Below, piece after piece: positions 50,130 to 61,770 of a stretch of 64,000 bases of DNA. A model generated the notes under the pieces. That model was not told the DNA's origin, searched no databases, and saw nothing but the letters and a program-made list of their open reading frames with translations. Both the position numbers and the translations under genes were made by a program. The stretch covers positions 6,390,501 through 6,454,500 of the forward strand of contig NC_088295.1 of NCBI RefSeq assembly GCF_032854445.1, in the 5' to 3' direction. The stretch comes from Liolophura sinensis. Lineage: Eukaryota > Mollusca > Polyplacophora > Chitonida > Chitonidae. Positions within the stretch are counted from its first letter, which is position 1, and each line of letters opens with the position of its first letter.

Positions 50130-51420
50130 ACCACTCAGTGCTAAACTACCCTACCCTTTGATGGTCATCCATATGCTTGCACAGTAAGTTAAATCTGCTT
50201 TGTAACCCTTGGATAGCCAACCATAATGGGTGTTTTATTTGGTCTACCCTGAAATAACCACCCACACATGGTGGGTTAACTGTCCTACCCGTAGATAACC
50301 ACCCACACACAGAGTTGTTTAACTCTCCTACCCTTAGATAACTACCCACACACAGTGGTTAAACTGCCCTACCCTTAGATAACCACCCACACACAGTGGT
50401 TAAACTGTCCTACCCATAGATAACCACCCACACACAGAGTGGTTCAACTGCCCTACCTGTAGATAACCACCCACACACAGTTGTTAACCTGTCCTACTCT
50501 TAGGTAACCACCCACATATAGTGGTTAAACTGCCCTACCCTTAAATAACCACCCACACGCAGTGGTTTAACTCCTACCCGTAGATAACTGCCCACACACA
50601 GTTGTTAAACTGTCCTACCCTTAGATAACCACCCACCCATAAAAGTTGTTTAACCCATACACAGTGAGTGAACTCTCCTACCCCTGGATAACCACCCACA
50701 CATACACAGTGGTTTAACTCTCCTACCCGTAAATAACCACCCACACATACACAGTGGTTTAACTGTCCTACTCATAGATAACCGCCCACACACAGTGATT
50801 TAACTGTTCTACCCATAGATAACCACCCACCCACACACAGTGGTTTAACTCTCCTACCTGTAGATAACCACCCACCCACACACAGTGGTTTAACTCTCCT
50901 ACCCGTAGATAACCACCCACCCACACACAGAGGTTTAACTGTCCTACCTGTAGATAACTGCCCACACACAGTGGTTTAACTGTTCTACCCACAGATAACC
51001 ACCCACACACACACAGTGGTTTAACTCTCCTACCTGTAGATAACCACCCACCCACACACAGAGGTTTAACTGTCCTACCTGTAGATAACTGCCCACACAC
51101 AGTGGTTTAACTGTTCTACCCACAGATAACCACCCACACACACACAGTGGTTTAACTCTCCTACCTGTAGATAACCACCCACCCACACACAGAGGTTTAA
51201 CTGTCCTACCTGTAGATAACTGCCCACACACAGTGGTTTAACTGTTCTACCCACAGATAACCACCCACACACACACAGAGGTTTAACTGTCCTACCTGTA
51301 GATAACCACCCACATACAATGTTACACTGACTTTTCCTGTGATGACCAATTTCATCCACATGCAGGGTTCTAAGATCTTACTCTTAAGATAACCACCCAC
51401 ATCTACAAGTGTTTTTTGTG
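50130..51420. repeat. About 40-nt minisatellite with a 131-nt higher-order unit
   Basis: The basic unit is GATAACCACCCACACACAGT plus GGTTTAACTGTCCTACCCGTA. Between about 50940 and 51290 three basic units form a 131-nt higher-order repeat: the landmark TTCTACCCACAG recurs at 50983, 51114 and 51245. Minus-strand ORFs (CGWLSTGRTVKPLCVG-like) are repeat by-products. Confidence 0.93.
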
Positions 51421-52184
51421 TTTCACAAGGACTTCACTGAAAGGTTTTATATCATTTAGATTATAGCTTGTCTTGTTGTATAGTTTAATCTTTAAACTAT
51501 TAAAAAAAATTTTTGCTGCACCAGGACCATGCCATCAATTATCTCATTTGAGAATATTTCAGATCACTGATGAGGGACTAATAAAAAATACAAAATATGC
51601 CTCATAACTGAAATGTACCTTTCATAAAGTTCCTTAAAAGTTTTGGAGCAAAATTGGACTTCCAAAATCGCATAAGCCTGTCAGACGGTAGATCTCGAGC
51701 TAATTGTAGACACGTTAGTCCGTGAACTGATGCGTGAAGTTGAGTTATTGTTAACTGTGTCTTGTCTCTGCAACTGACAGTCTATGATGAAAGAGAAAGG
51801 CAATTGCCACCCAAACTCTACAGCTGCTCTGTTTTTTTTATTACCCCAGCATTTTGAGTGAAGCCTGTAGCAGGTATGCAATATGGAAGATAAGAATACA
51901 TGGCCATTAGTTGGATGTCACATGGGACTTGTTCAGTCCATGACAGTTCTCTTTTATTTGAAATGATTGATCTTGTATTTGCTTTTCTCAGTACATCGGA
52001 AATTTGTGTGGAACGTGTTAACGGTTACATTAATCATAATCCATTTTTCCCTTCCAGACTTAGTCCATTAATGCCTGTGAATTGTTAAGTAAGAGCATTG
52101 TCGATAGAGAAGTGTGCAGAAGGGCAGAGGAGTAGAATGAAATGTTCACACCAATAGAAAGCTTCAAGCCTGGTCAGAAAAAAG

Positions 52185-52400
52185 AGGATTGAGGTGGAGA
52201 GGAAATGAGTGGGTGGGGTGGAGAGGAAACATGGGTGGTTGGAGAGCAAAAATGTGGGTGGGATGGAGATGAAATGGGTGACTGCTCAGTGGGGTGGAGA
52301 GGAAACGTATGAGTAGGGTGGAATGGACTGAGGGAAAATGTGGGTGATGTGGAGAGGAAACATCAGGGCAAGAGGTGGGTCCTTGACAGTTTGGAGAGGC
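52185..52400. repeat. Purine-rich imperfect tandem repeat
   Basis: GTGGGTGGGGTGGAGAGGAA-type units of about 30 nt recur with variable spacing. The + strand is strongly purine-biased. Confidence 0.7.
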
Positions 52401-52479
52401 GGGCAAGGTGTAAATTCCAGCAGTATTGTGTAAGCCACTTATTCATTATAATGCATATTATTTCTCTGATCTACAAACA

Positions 52480-53345
52480 CAGTACCTTGTGTTACTGATA
52501 ACACTTTGCCATCATAGTTCTTTGTTTTACTGATGACACTTTGCCATCCCTGTACCTTGTACTGATGACACTTCGCCATCATAGTTCTTTGTTTTAGTCA
52601 AGAGATGTTGAAATCACATTTCTTTGTTTTACTGATGACACTTTGCCATCATAGTTCTTTGTTTTACTGATGAGACTTTGCCATCAAAGTTTTTTGTTTT
52701 ACTGATGAGACTCTGCCATCACAGTTCTTTGTTTTAGTGAAGAGACGTTGAAATCAGTTCTTTGTTTTACTGATGACACTTTGCCATCACTCTACCTTGT
52801 ACTGATGACATTTTGTCTTCACTGTACCTTGTTGTACGGATGACACTTTGCCATCACTGTGTCATCATGTTACCTTGTTATACTGATGACACTTTGCCAT
52901 CACTGTACCTTGTACTGATGACACTTTGCCATCACTACCTTGTACTGATGATACCTTGCCATCACAGTATCATGTTGTACTGAAGAGACTTATCACAGCA
53001 CCTTGTACTGATGATACTCTATCACAGTACCTTGTTGTACTGATGACACTTATGCTATCACAGTACCTTGTTGTGTTGATGACACTCTATCACACTACCT
53101 TGTTGTACTGATGACACATGCTATCACAGTACCTTGCTGTACTGATGACACTTTATCACAGTACTTTGTTGTACTGAATACACTAACTCTACCATTGTAC
53201 CTTGTTGTACTGATGACACTCTATGCTATCACAGTACATTTTTGTACTGATGACACTTGTGCTATCACAGTACCTTGTTGTACTGATGACACTTATGCTG
53301 TCACATTACCTTGTTGTACTGTACCGATGATACCTTTTGCCTTTT
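52480..53345. repeat. About 35-nt minisatellite
   Basis: Units of TACTGATGACACTTTGCCAT plus CACAGTACCTTGTTG, with an earlier subfamily carrying CATAGTTCTTTGTTTTAC. Much length variation. Confidence 0.9.
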
Positions 53346-54540
53346 ACTGATGTCACCTGCCCTAACTCTACGTCTGTATTTGATCGTGACTGGATAAATG
53401 ACCTTGTTCAGACCTGATTTATCACTACTGGCCCGTTTAGCTATGTTGTGGGGCGGGGGCAGGCTGGACTCAGGTGGGAGAACACCTCTCATGTCATCTC
53501 CTTTATGGAACTCTTCAGTCTAAAGCTGCCGTCGGTGGAATAACATCATCTCTAGCTATATAGATAACCAGACATGCACACTGTCAAATGGAGCACTCTT
53601 GTGTCATTTATTTTGCAGAAAACTCATATTGATTGTATGCTAATCCATTGTATGAGTATAAATGGCTTGAAATATGGTAGATGTATGTGATAGGACCTGT
53701 AATATAAGCTAGTATCTGCAGCAGGTAACACATGCCGTAAGTAAGACTTGATGTAGCAGGTGATGTATGGCAGTATGAAGTATTAGCTGAGATAGAGTGG
53801 AACGGGGCCACAGCTGGCAGGCCAATAATACCTATAGATATTAACCCAGTGTAAGTGTGGGAGATTGTTTAGGCGGGGGGAGGGGGAGGGGCGAGGATTG
53901 GGCTTCCAGACAGGTGAATTTTACTGATTCATGAATTAAATGAAACTGCTGTGGATTAATGCTTGCTGTGAAACTCTGGGGAATATTGATTTGGCCTTGT
54001 AATATTCAAGTTTAAACTAGTTGTTAAAAGGTTTGTTTGTTCAGTGACACACTTTCTGTTAACCGCACAGTCCTTGTTGCCAGTTTACAGCGGTGATTCT
54101 GAATTTACGATAAGAAAAAATATATATCATAAATGTGTCATTTGGAAAAAATGTTGAAGTATTCTGTAAGTGTAAAAATTATTCTTAAAAGAATAAGACA
54201 TTCACTTGTTGCACAGGTTGGCATCAGTAATCTTACGTAAATATTTTTGAAGTCAGCTCTATTACATTTGTCTTCAGTGGACAAAAAATTTTTTGAAATT
54301 ATATATGTGAAAGCAGCAATGCCTTGGTTCAAGCCTGTATTTCTGGCCTATGCGACCTCTCATTCAGTTAATGGAATGGTGTCTTTATGTATTGTGATAG
54401 AACAAATTAATTTGAAAGGATACATTCTTCCAAGCCATCAATACAATGTATGTGCACTGTGTAGCATGTTAAATCTGTAGTAAATCGGCCTTAGGACAAT
54501 TCGTGAGAAAAGGCAAGTTCTGTTTTTTCTAATTCAGTTC
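53346..54540. other. Unassigned DNA with a G-rich tract
   Basis: No gene recognised. A GGCGGGGGGAGGGGGAGGGG run at 53871-53890 and GGGGCGGGGG near 53450 are G-quadruplex candidates. Confidence 0.5.
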
Positions 54541-54544
54541 AATG

Positions 54545-55185
54545 CTTTTCAGCTTGCTTCCAATACACGTGTAACTCTTTTCACTCTGCAATTTCCAGCA
54601 TGTTTACAGTACGTGTAGCTCATTTCACTCAGCAATTTACAGCATGCTTACAGTATACGTGCCGCTCATTTCACTCAACAATTTCCAGCATGCTTACAGT
54701 ACATGTGTAGCTCATTTCACTCAGCAATTTCCAACATGCTTACAGTACACGTGCCGCTCATTTCACTCAACAATTTCCAGCATGCTTACAGTACATGTGT
54801 AGCTCATTTCACTCAGCAGTTTTCAGCATGCTAACAGTACACGTGCCGCTCATTTCACTCAACAATTTCCAGCATGCTTACAGTACATGTGTAGCTCATT
54901 TCACTCAGCAGTTTCCAGCATGCTTACTGTACAGGTGTAGCTCATTTCACTGAGCAATTTCCAGCATGCTTCCAGTACACGTGTCGCTCATTTCACTCAG
55001 CAATTTCCAGCATGCTTACAGTACATGTGTAGCTCATTTCACTCAGCAATTTTCAGCATGTTTACAACACTTGTGTAACTCTTTTCACTCAGCAATTTCC
55101 AGCATGTTTGCAGTACATGTGTAACTTTTCACTCAGCAAATTCCAGCATGCTTACAGTACATGTGTAACTTTTCACTCTTTTCAG
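54545..55185. repeat. 46-nt minisatellite
   Basis: Units of GTACATGTGTAGCTCATTTC, ACTCAGCAATTTCCAGCATG and CTTACA. In the first half two variants alternate (ACATGTGTAGCTC and ACACGTGCCGCTC), making a 92-nt pair. Confidence 0.94.
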
Positions 55186-55924
55186 CTTTTAAGTTTTCTG
55201 TCATTTGACATGCAAACATTAAATGGGTTAAATGTGCTTTTTTGCACTTTGATCCTAATTTGGGACAAAAGTGAACATAAAACCATGATCAGGACGTCAA
55301 GTTATGTCAGGTAACATGTTTAGAAACTTCAGTTTTTTTTTGTTTTTACCTGAGATCACTTATGCTGTATCAGCTAAAACCTAATTTGCTCACACATTGC
55401 ACTCTTTTTGTTCCCAGAAATGCCCCATGAAACACTTTATAGGGGCACTAAATGGGGTTTTGAAGAAAATGGTCTCATGATTGACTGAAATTATTACTCG
55501 CCAAAGCTCATCTGGAGGCCTACTATGTACATAAGTGTCATGCGTTTCTGCCATGCCGGTGTAGCTGCAGAAGATTTCAGTTTTGAAGAGTGCACGAAAG
55601 TGTGATTTTTTTGGCACGTCCAGTTATGTAAAATTTGTCTCCTTGCCTTAGGATGATATTAGGCCTTATAATTAAGACTGCGTCTCTAGTTTCTATTTGA
55701 AAGGACAAAAACCACACTTCCAGTTCTGCAAAAACTGCATATCCGGAATCAGGGTGCAAAACTGCATCAGATAGGACGGTTTTACTGTAATATTTTCAAC
55801 AGTCTAGAAATTATTGAGTAAAAAAAAGTTTTTGGTCACATGACATTTTTTGGTCACATGACATTTTTTGGATTTTTAGCTTGCTTGTACAAAGTACACG
55901 TGTAGCGTATGTCATACCCTGGGC

Positions 55925-56900
55925 GTCAGCATCCAATAATAAAGAAGGCAGTATTAAACGAAATGCGAGGGGTGGTGAGTACTGCAGATATTGAGCTCAG
56001 GGTTTGCAGACATGTAGGGCACAGTAACGAGAGGGGGATATGCCATCGTTGATTGGACGTGTGGATATTAAGTAACATCAGTTACATAATTCCTGTCTGA
56101 GTGTATCATGTATAAAAAGCAATGTTAAACAAAATGTTGGAGATGGTTTCTCAAATAGTTCTGCGTGTATTGAGCTTAGGGTTTGCACACATGTAGAGCA
56201 TGATAGCATGAGGGTATGCTCCATCGTTGATTAAATGTGTGCATATTAATTATCGTAAATGACTGAATTCCTGTATTGTGTATTAGAATCACTGTTAAAG
56301 CAAATGTTGGTTAGCGCGCTAGCGCAGCGTAATGATCCAGGAGCCTCTCACCAATGCGGTTACTGTGAGTTCAAGTCCAGTTCATGCTGGCTTCCTCTCC
56401 GGCTGTAAGTGGGAAGGTCTGTCAGCAACCTGTGGATGGTCGTGGGTTTCCCGCGGGCTGTGCCCGGTTTCCACCCACCATAATGCTGGCCGCCGTTTTA
56501 TAAGTGAAATATTCTTGAGTACGGCGTTAAACACCAATCAAATAAATAAATAAATAAATAAACCAAATGTTAGGGATGGTATCTCAAAAAGTTCTGCATT
56601 TATTAAACCCAGGGTTTGTTCATGTAGATAACGAGTGGGATATTTCCATTGTTGATTCGTTGTGTACATATTAAATACTGTAAATTACTGAATTCCTGTC
56701 TTGGTGTATTGTGTATTAGAATCAAAAATGTTAGGGGGTGGTATCTCAGAAAGTACAAAATGTATTGACCTGAAGTTTTGCATACACATATAGCACAATG
56801 ATGCAAGGGAAATGTTCCATCATTGATGCTCTGTGTGTATGTTTAAATACTGTAAATCACCAAATTTATGATTTCAGTTCTTTATGCATTGAGATGAAGT
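55925..56900. repeat. About 190-nt tandem repeat, four diverged copies, split by a SINE
   Basis: Each copy contains an AAATGTTGG/AAATGTTAGGG start, TCTCAAAAAGTTCTGC, TATTGAGCTTAGGGTTTGCA, a CCATCGTTGATT block and TGAATTCCTGTCTTGGTGTA. Copies begin near 55950, 56135, 56565 and 56730. The family-A SINE at 56309 separates copies two and three. Confidence 0.85.
56309..56563 (+). mobile_element. SINE (family A) with 8-nt target-site duplication
   Basis: GGTTAGCGCGCTAGCGCAGC, GATCCAGGAGCCTCTCACCA, GAGTTCAAGTCCAGTTCATG, CAGCAACCTGTGGATGGTCG, CACCATAATGCTGGCCGCCG, TAAGTGAAATATTCTTGAGT, ACGGCGTTAAACACCAATCA, (AAAT)n. CAAATGTT occurs on both sides (56301-56308, 56564-56571). The 5' tRNA-like end is cut by about 20 nt. 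Confidence 0.92.
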
Positions 56901-57950
56901 TATGCATTCATTTGTCTCATAAACGCGAGCTCTTTGGTAGCCTTGTTACCAATTCTAACTACAAAATGGCGAGCTTGCACTTTTTAGTAGGGACCACAGG
57001 CTGACTGGTGTATCATAGGAGTGCTGGTTATACATAGAAAACCATTTATTATCTATACACCATGCATAAGGTTTAAGGAAAGCCTAACAGTGCCTTTGTG
57101 TCAGCATTGCCCTCATGTTTTCGATCGTCAATATTTCTACATGTATATTTGATGAGCCCACAGTTGCCATCACATAGGATTTTGTTTTTCTGTATAAGTT
57201 TTTCAAAATAATCTTTTCACTTGACTTTTTGATTGGGATGACGAATCACCACTGACATGAGCTACTCATATGTTGCGTCTATCAACACCTGTCCCCTATT
57301 TCTTTTTGTCAACTTCAGATCTTCATATGGAGCGATATCATCAACCAGAAAAGTTTTGCTGGTTTGGCAAAAACAAAAGAAACATAATTTTCCACTTGTC
57401 CATCATGATTGCATTTCGAGTTTAATGGCTCCCCAAGCATACATAAGCTTAGAGTTATCTCCCATATTCTGTTTGCGAATGTTAGGCTTGTCAACATGAA
57501 GTGGCAAGTACCCTCTGCATAGTTTTTTAAACTTTCCTTCGAATTAGGCATTTTTTCAGGTGTAAATTACATCGTTCGGCCCAACCTGGAACACTGAATA
57601 ACAAAATTTCCAGTTTTGGACGTTTGTAGCAACCAGAATTGTACTGAAAATTCAAATCATCTCTTTTCTTATTTTCTATTGAAAAGGACTGAATTGGATG
57701 TATTGGATAAAAATTGTCATGTTTTCAGTAAAAAAGATACAATGCACATGTAACCATTATGAATTGTTGTCATTTTTATAGGCACTGCTTTACATATACA
57801 TGTAGGCTAGTCATATTGTGGAATTGCGATTTTATCTGTCCATACAGCTTCCACTGATGGCGTAACATGGGTATTGTGCCATGGAGACTAGCTAGGGTAG
57901 TTGCATACATCTAGGTAGTGGACTTTTAACATTGTTGGAGGGAATTTCCC
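56901..57950. other. Unassigned DNA
   Basis: No gene or element recognised. Confidence 0.45.
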
Positions 57951-58170
57951 TCTAGTCCAGTGGTAGAAGCGTGGACTTGTAACCCAGAGATGGCTGGTTC
58001 AAATCCCCGGCTGGTTCAAATCCCCCAGCTGGTACCACTGTCACACTTGGCACTGCGAGCAGGGTTGCTGGGGTGGCTTATAAAACAGCTGTGATGCTTT
58101 CCTGAGCTTTGTGTGTGTTGAACTATCCTTTCCTGGGTAGTCACAAGGGTGTGCCTAGGACAACACGGTG
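57945..58170 (+). mobile_element. tRNA-Thr-like retroelement head (third SINE type) or tRNA pseudogene
   Basis: TCTAGTCCAGTGGTAGA (box A), an anticodon-loop-like CTTGTAA (TGT, Thr) and GGTTCAAATCC (box B at 57996-58006) are in tRNA order and spacing. The box-B segment is duplicated (GGCTGGTTCAAATCCCC twice). The acceptor stem does not pair well, so this is not a functional tRNA. A non-tRNA body follows to about 58170 without a clear end. Confidence 0.55.
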
Positions 58171-59140
58171 ATATGTAATGCAGTACTACAGCTTAATGGG
58201 AAAGTAGACAATATGTGATATTTATTATATCATAACGGTAACAAAGTTCTTCATTACAGCATTAAACAAAGCAAAACTAAATGTGGAAACTGATTGATTT
58301 GAAAGTTAGCCCTTTTATTATAACAAGGATCCTTTGTACATTAATTCAGTCAGAATAGCTTGATAACTGTCAAGGTTGTCTTGACCTTGATTCTTTGCCT
58401 AAGCTTGGGATGGATTGTGGAAGTACATTGCATAAAGCAGATTCCCTACCACCATCGCTCTGCTCCATTTTTTCTCTACCAACACATCTCTTTTTTAGAT
58501 GAGTGATAAGTGGATTATTACTTATGAGGCAAAGTAAGACGTAAATAATCCTAGGGCAATTGTGACCAGTTTAACACAGGCAATGTTTTCTACTTCATTT
58601 ACTGTACACATATAGGTGACATTTTCAATTTTGCCTAATATCAGATTGACATTAAACTGTTTGACCTCCAGAGATGGGGTTAATGACCTACAGTGTACAT
58701 TGTTTGCTGGCATTAAACACTGGATGGAAGCATCCAGAGAAGTACAGGGATTTGTGTACACACTCGTGGCTAATCATCTCTGAAGATCTTATCTAAAGTA
58801 ATTGACAAACATGCTACATCTTACACAGGAGTTCCAGTTTAGCAGCCCCATTATAAAGATTGACGGATAGAAGTTTCTGTCGTGTACCTGGTGGAACTCT
58901 GGGTTCAGCCCCATGATGGATCATGCCATCATACACTCTACACCCAGCTGGCGATCTTTCTATTTTCTTATTTGGTTCTCAGAATAAGACCACTTTCATG
59001 TACATCAGAAAAGTGTCATCATATAAACAGATATCAATTTATACACTGATAATTCCTGAACAACAAGTACATTAAGACTGTTAGGTCTTCAGTATTACAG
59101 TGTATGTTCTTATGGAGCAGTACTCCAAATACATGGCCCT
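58171..59140. other. Unassigned DNA
   Basis: Nothing recognised. Confidence 0.45.
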
Positions 59141-59143
59141 TCA

Positions 59144-59212
59144 GACTAATTACTGTACGTACTGCAGACTAATTACTGGATGTACTGCAGACTAATTACT
59201 GTACGTACTGCA
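59144..59212. repeat. 23-nt tandem repeat, three copies
   Basis: GACTAATTACTGTACGTACT plus GCA three times; the middle copy has GGATGTACT. Confidence 0.9.
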
Positions 59213-59504
59213 GACAGATAGGTGAACCTTGGTGATCAGACCTTGAAAATATAAGTAAACTGTGCCAAGCAAACATGCACAGAGTGAATTATACAGTCAG
59301 TCAGACTTGGTGATTTTAGGTGAGCTTTATCACTAGTGCAACTTGATTCAGAAGTCAGTTTAAGCTGAAGATAAGATTGTTTAGAATTATGGTAAGTTAG
59401 TTGACAACTCAGCAAGACTATGCCTGCCAACTTTCTAAATGATTGGTGAGTTGTGTGGTGTAGCTTTGCTCTGTGATTTGTGATGGAATGGTTTATCTGT
59501 TTGA

Positions 59505-59560
59505 AGGGAGGGCCATGCTAGAGCATTGGAATGAACCAGGAGCCTCTCTCCAGTTCGGTC
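59505..59560 (+). mobile_element. SINE 5' fragment (family A)
   Basis: GGGCCATGCTAGAGCATTGG and AATGAACCAGGAGCCTCTCT, then CCAGTTCGGT, resemble the family-A 5' half. Confidence 0.45.
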
Positions 59561-59829
59561 TAGTGGCTACCATAATGGGTGATCTGCAGGGGATTGGTTG
59601 ATGTGATGTATGGGAATATTTTTGTATTATACTGAAGCCTACTATACACTTCACCAATAGGTAGCATTCATCTTCCAGGTGGAGTATGCCAGTCAGCTTT
59701 CATTCTTCATCAATACACTTCCTACATGACCTCCACCATGGTCGATTTTCATGGCAGTCTCTTTGGGTGATTTTAATTACAGGAAGCCATTAAAGTGAGG
59801 GTGTCAAGGCTGTGTTTAGGTTCAGGTTA

Positions 59830-60057
59830 TACAGGGTGTCCCAGAAGTCCGCCGCACCATCCAGGTGAAGTTGAATGCTTGAGCTAGAGAGCAGTGTGTT
59901 GCCCCATATCTTCCAATTCAACTCTTTCTTGGTCTGTTACTTTATTAGCCCATAATTAACACTGAAAGAGAGAGAAAAAATTAAAATCAGTATTAAATCT
60001 GAAACATAGAAAAAAAATGAAAATCAGGATGGTGCACGACTTCTGGGACACCCTGTA
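59830..60057. mobile_element. MITE with 29-nt terminal inverted repeats and TA duplication
   Basis: Left end TACAGGGTGTCCCAGAAGTC, then CGCCGCACCATCC. Right end GGATGGTGCACGACTTCTGG, then GACACCCTGTA. The element proper (CAGGG...CCCTG) is flanked by TA, as expected for Tc1/mariner-type transposition. The 224-nt interior has no transposase, so it would be non-autonomous. Confidence 0.85.
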
Positions 60058-61770
60058 CATGGCTCTTGGATGTCTTCCAGAGCCTGTTCTCTGATGCCAG
60101 TTGATGTTTTGTGTAATGAATTGTGTGTTATTGAGTATAGAGCTGACTCGTCTCTGTTCATGCACAACAACAGGTCTGTTCTGAGAATGGATGATATCAG
60201 CATTATAGTAATTCGTACCTGTTGTGTTATGGCTCTGACAAATCTCAGATAGAGGAAATAACTGAAAACCTGCCACTTTTAAAATTGAAACTGAAATTTA
60301 AAGCTATTATAAAATCTCTTAAAACAACTTGTTTTATGGTAACAGGTTTTAAGGCTTTATCAGTGTACTTTAATGGAGTCATAGATCAGTAGCCACCAGT
60401 AATACTGCTATGTTACTGGATATTCATTTGTATACGCAGGAGATAGTTTATGTGATTTTTTGGCTGTTAATGTGAAGGTCATTACATTTGTTTACAGAGA
60501 AATCCGCTTACATTGCAAATGTCAGTAAATGTCAGCAAACAAATCAAAAATGTGTGATAAAGTGGGCAAGACCTTAAACTTACCCTGACAAGTTATCTGT
60601 GGTTCAGATATAGATGTAAATATCATTAAAGACCTTCGTATACATTTGGCATGTTGAGCAGCTTGTTGTCGGTGAGAACAAGTCAAAGATGGGTGACTCC
60701 TAACCATGAGTTGCAGGCTCTGAGCAAGACTAAGAGTGTCAATCCATAGATTCCCTCTCTCACACTCTTTGTTGGGGTCTTGGCAATAACAAGTGGTTGA
60801 TTTTACCTATAGGGCTGTTTGTTCAGTCTTTAGTTTGTTGATAATTTGGACAGAGAGTGATGTTTTTATTCAGTGTTACATTGCATGTTCCCTTTGATTT
60901 GAGAAAATTATTGACACCAAACTTTTAATGGATCATGAAAATTTGTGCTAATATGTCTTCGTCTTCTGTCCTCCCTAACCAGACTGTGTCCAAAATATTT
61001 ATTTTATGTATTAAAAGTGGTTGTTTACTCTAACTGTTTGACCTAAATGCCAGTCAGTCACTATTGATAGTTCTCAGTCAACACATCAGTCATTCTACTT
61101 CATTCTTTCTCCGTGATTAAGTTTCTGTAGTTGAGTTTTTGGTGAGATTTTTTATCAGGGTAATTTTGATGTGGGTGCCATCTGTTTATGGAAATTAGGT
61201 TTGAAGATAATTGTGCTGAGGTTGAGGTTTCTATATGCTGCTCTGTAACTGCTGCTGACACGTAATGAGCACCTGTCAACCCTATCAACACATCTCCCCA
61301 TTCAGCCTGACTCTGCCTACCCTGATCAACTCACTTTATGGATTTCCACCCTAAATATTTAAATAAATTAGAATGAAATTGCAGTGCGGGTGTAGATGTG
61401 ATATGCAGAAATGTCAAAGTGTTACAACACTGCCATCTACAGTGGCATATTCAGGCAGTAAACCAGATACACTGGTAATGACATTATTTGGCTTCTTGCC
61501 AAACTCACCATTGTAAGAGATTCATGTAAGATGTTGGATAAATCTGTTTGTTCAACAGTTGTGTACATTGCTCTTGAAAAAACCTCCTTTTGTGGGATGT
61601 CTGGGTTGACAAGATTGTGAACAAATCGAAAAATTGCCAATGACGACAAGTTGCAGGGAATTAATTTGTAAATGCAAACCCAACATGCAAGACATCATCA
61701 AACAGTATATGTTTATCAGATTTTAAATAAATCTGTTTAACAATTGTTAACTGTCCTTGAAAAACACATA
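60058..61770. other. Unassigned DNA
   Basis: No gene recognised. From about 61440 very diverged relatives of the 34-nt repeat (ATTGCCAATGACGACAAG) may begin. Confidence 0.45.

Noticed and set aside
50768-51400. Minus-strand ORFs with CGWLSTGRTVKPLCVG repeats
   Set aside because: Translation of the 40-nt array; frames change at every indel.
57945-58020. A functional tRNA-Thr(TGT) gene
   Set aside because: Box A and B and the anticodon loop are present, but the acceptor stem does not pair and box B is duplicated, so a tRNA-derived SINE or pseudogene is more likely.
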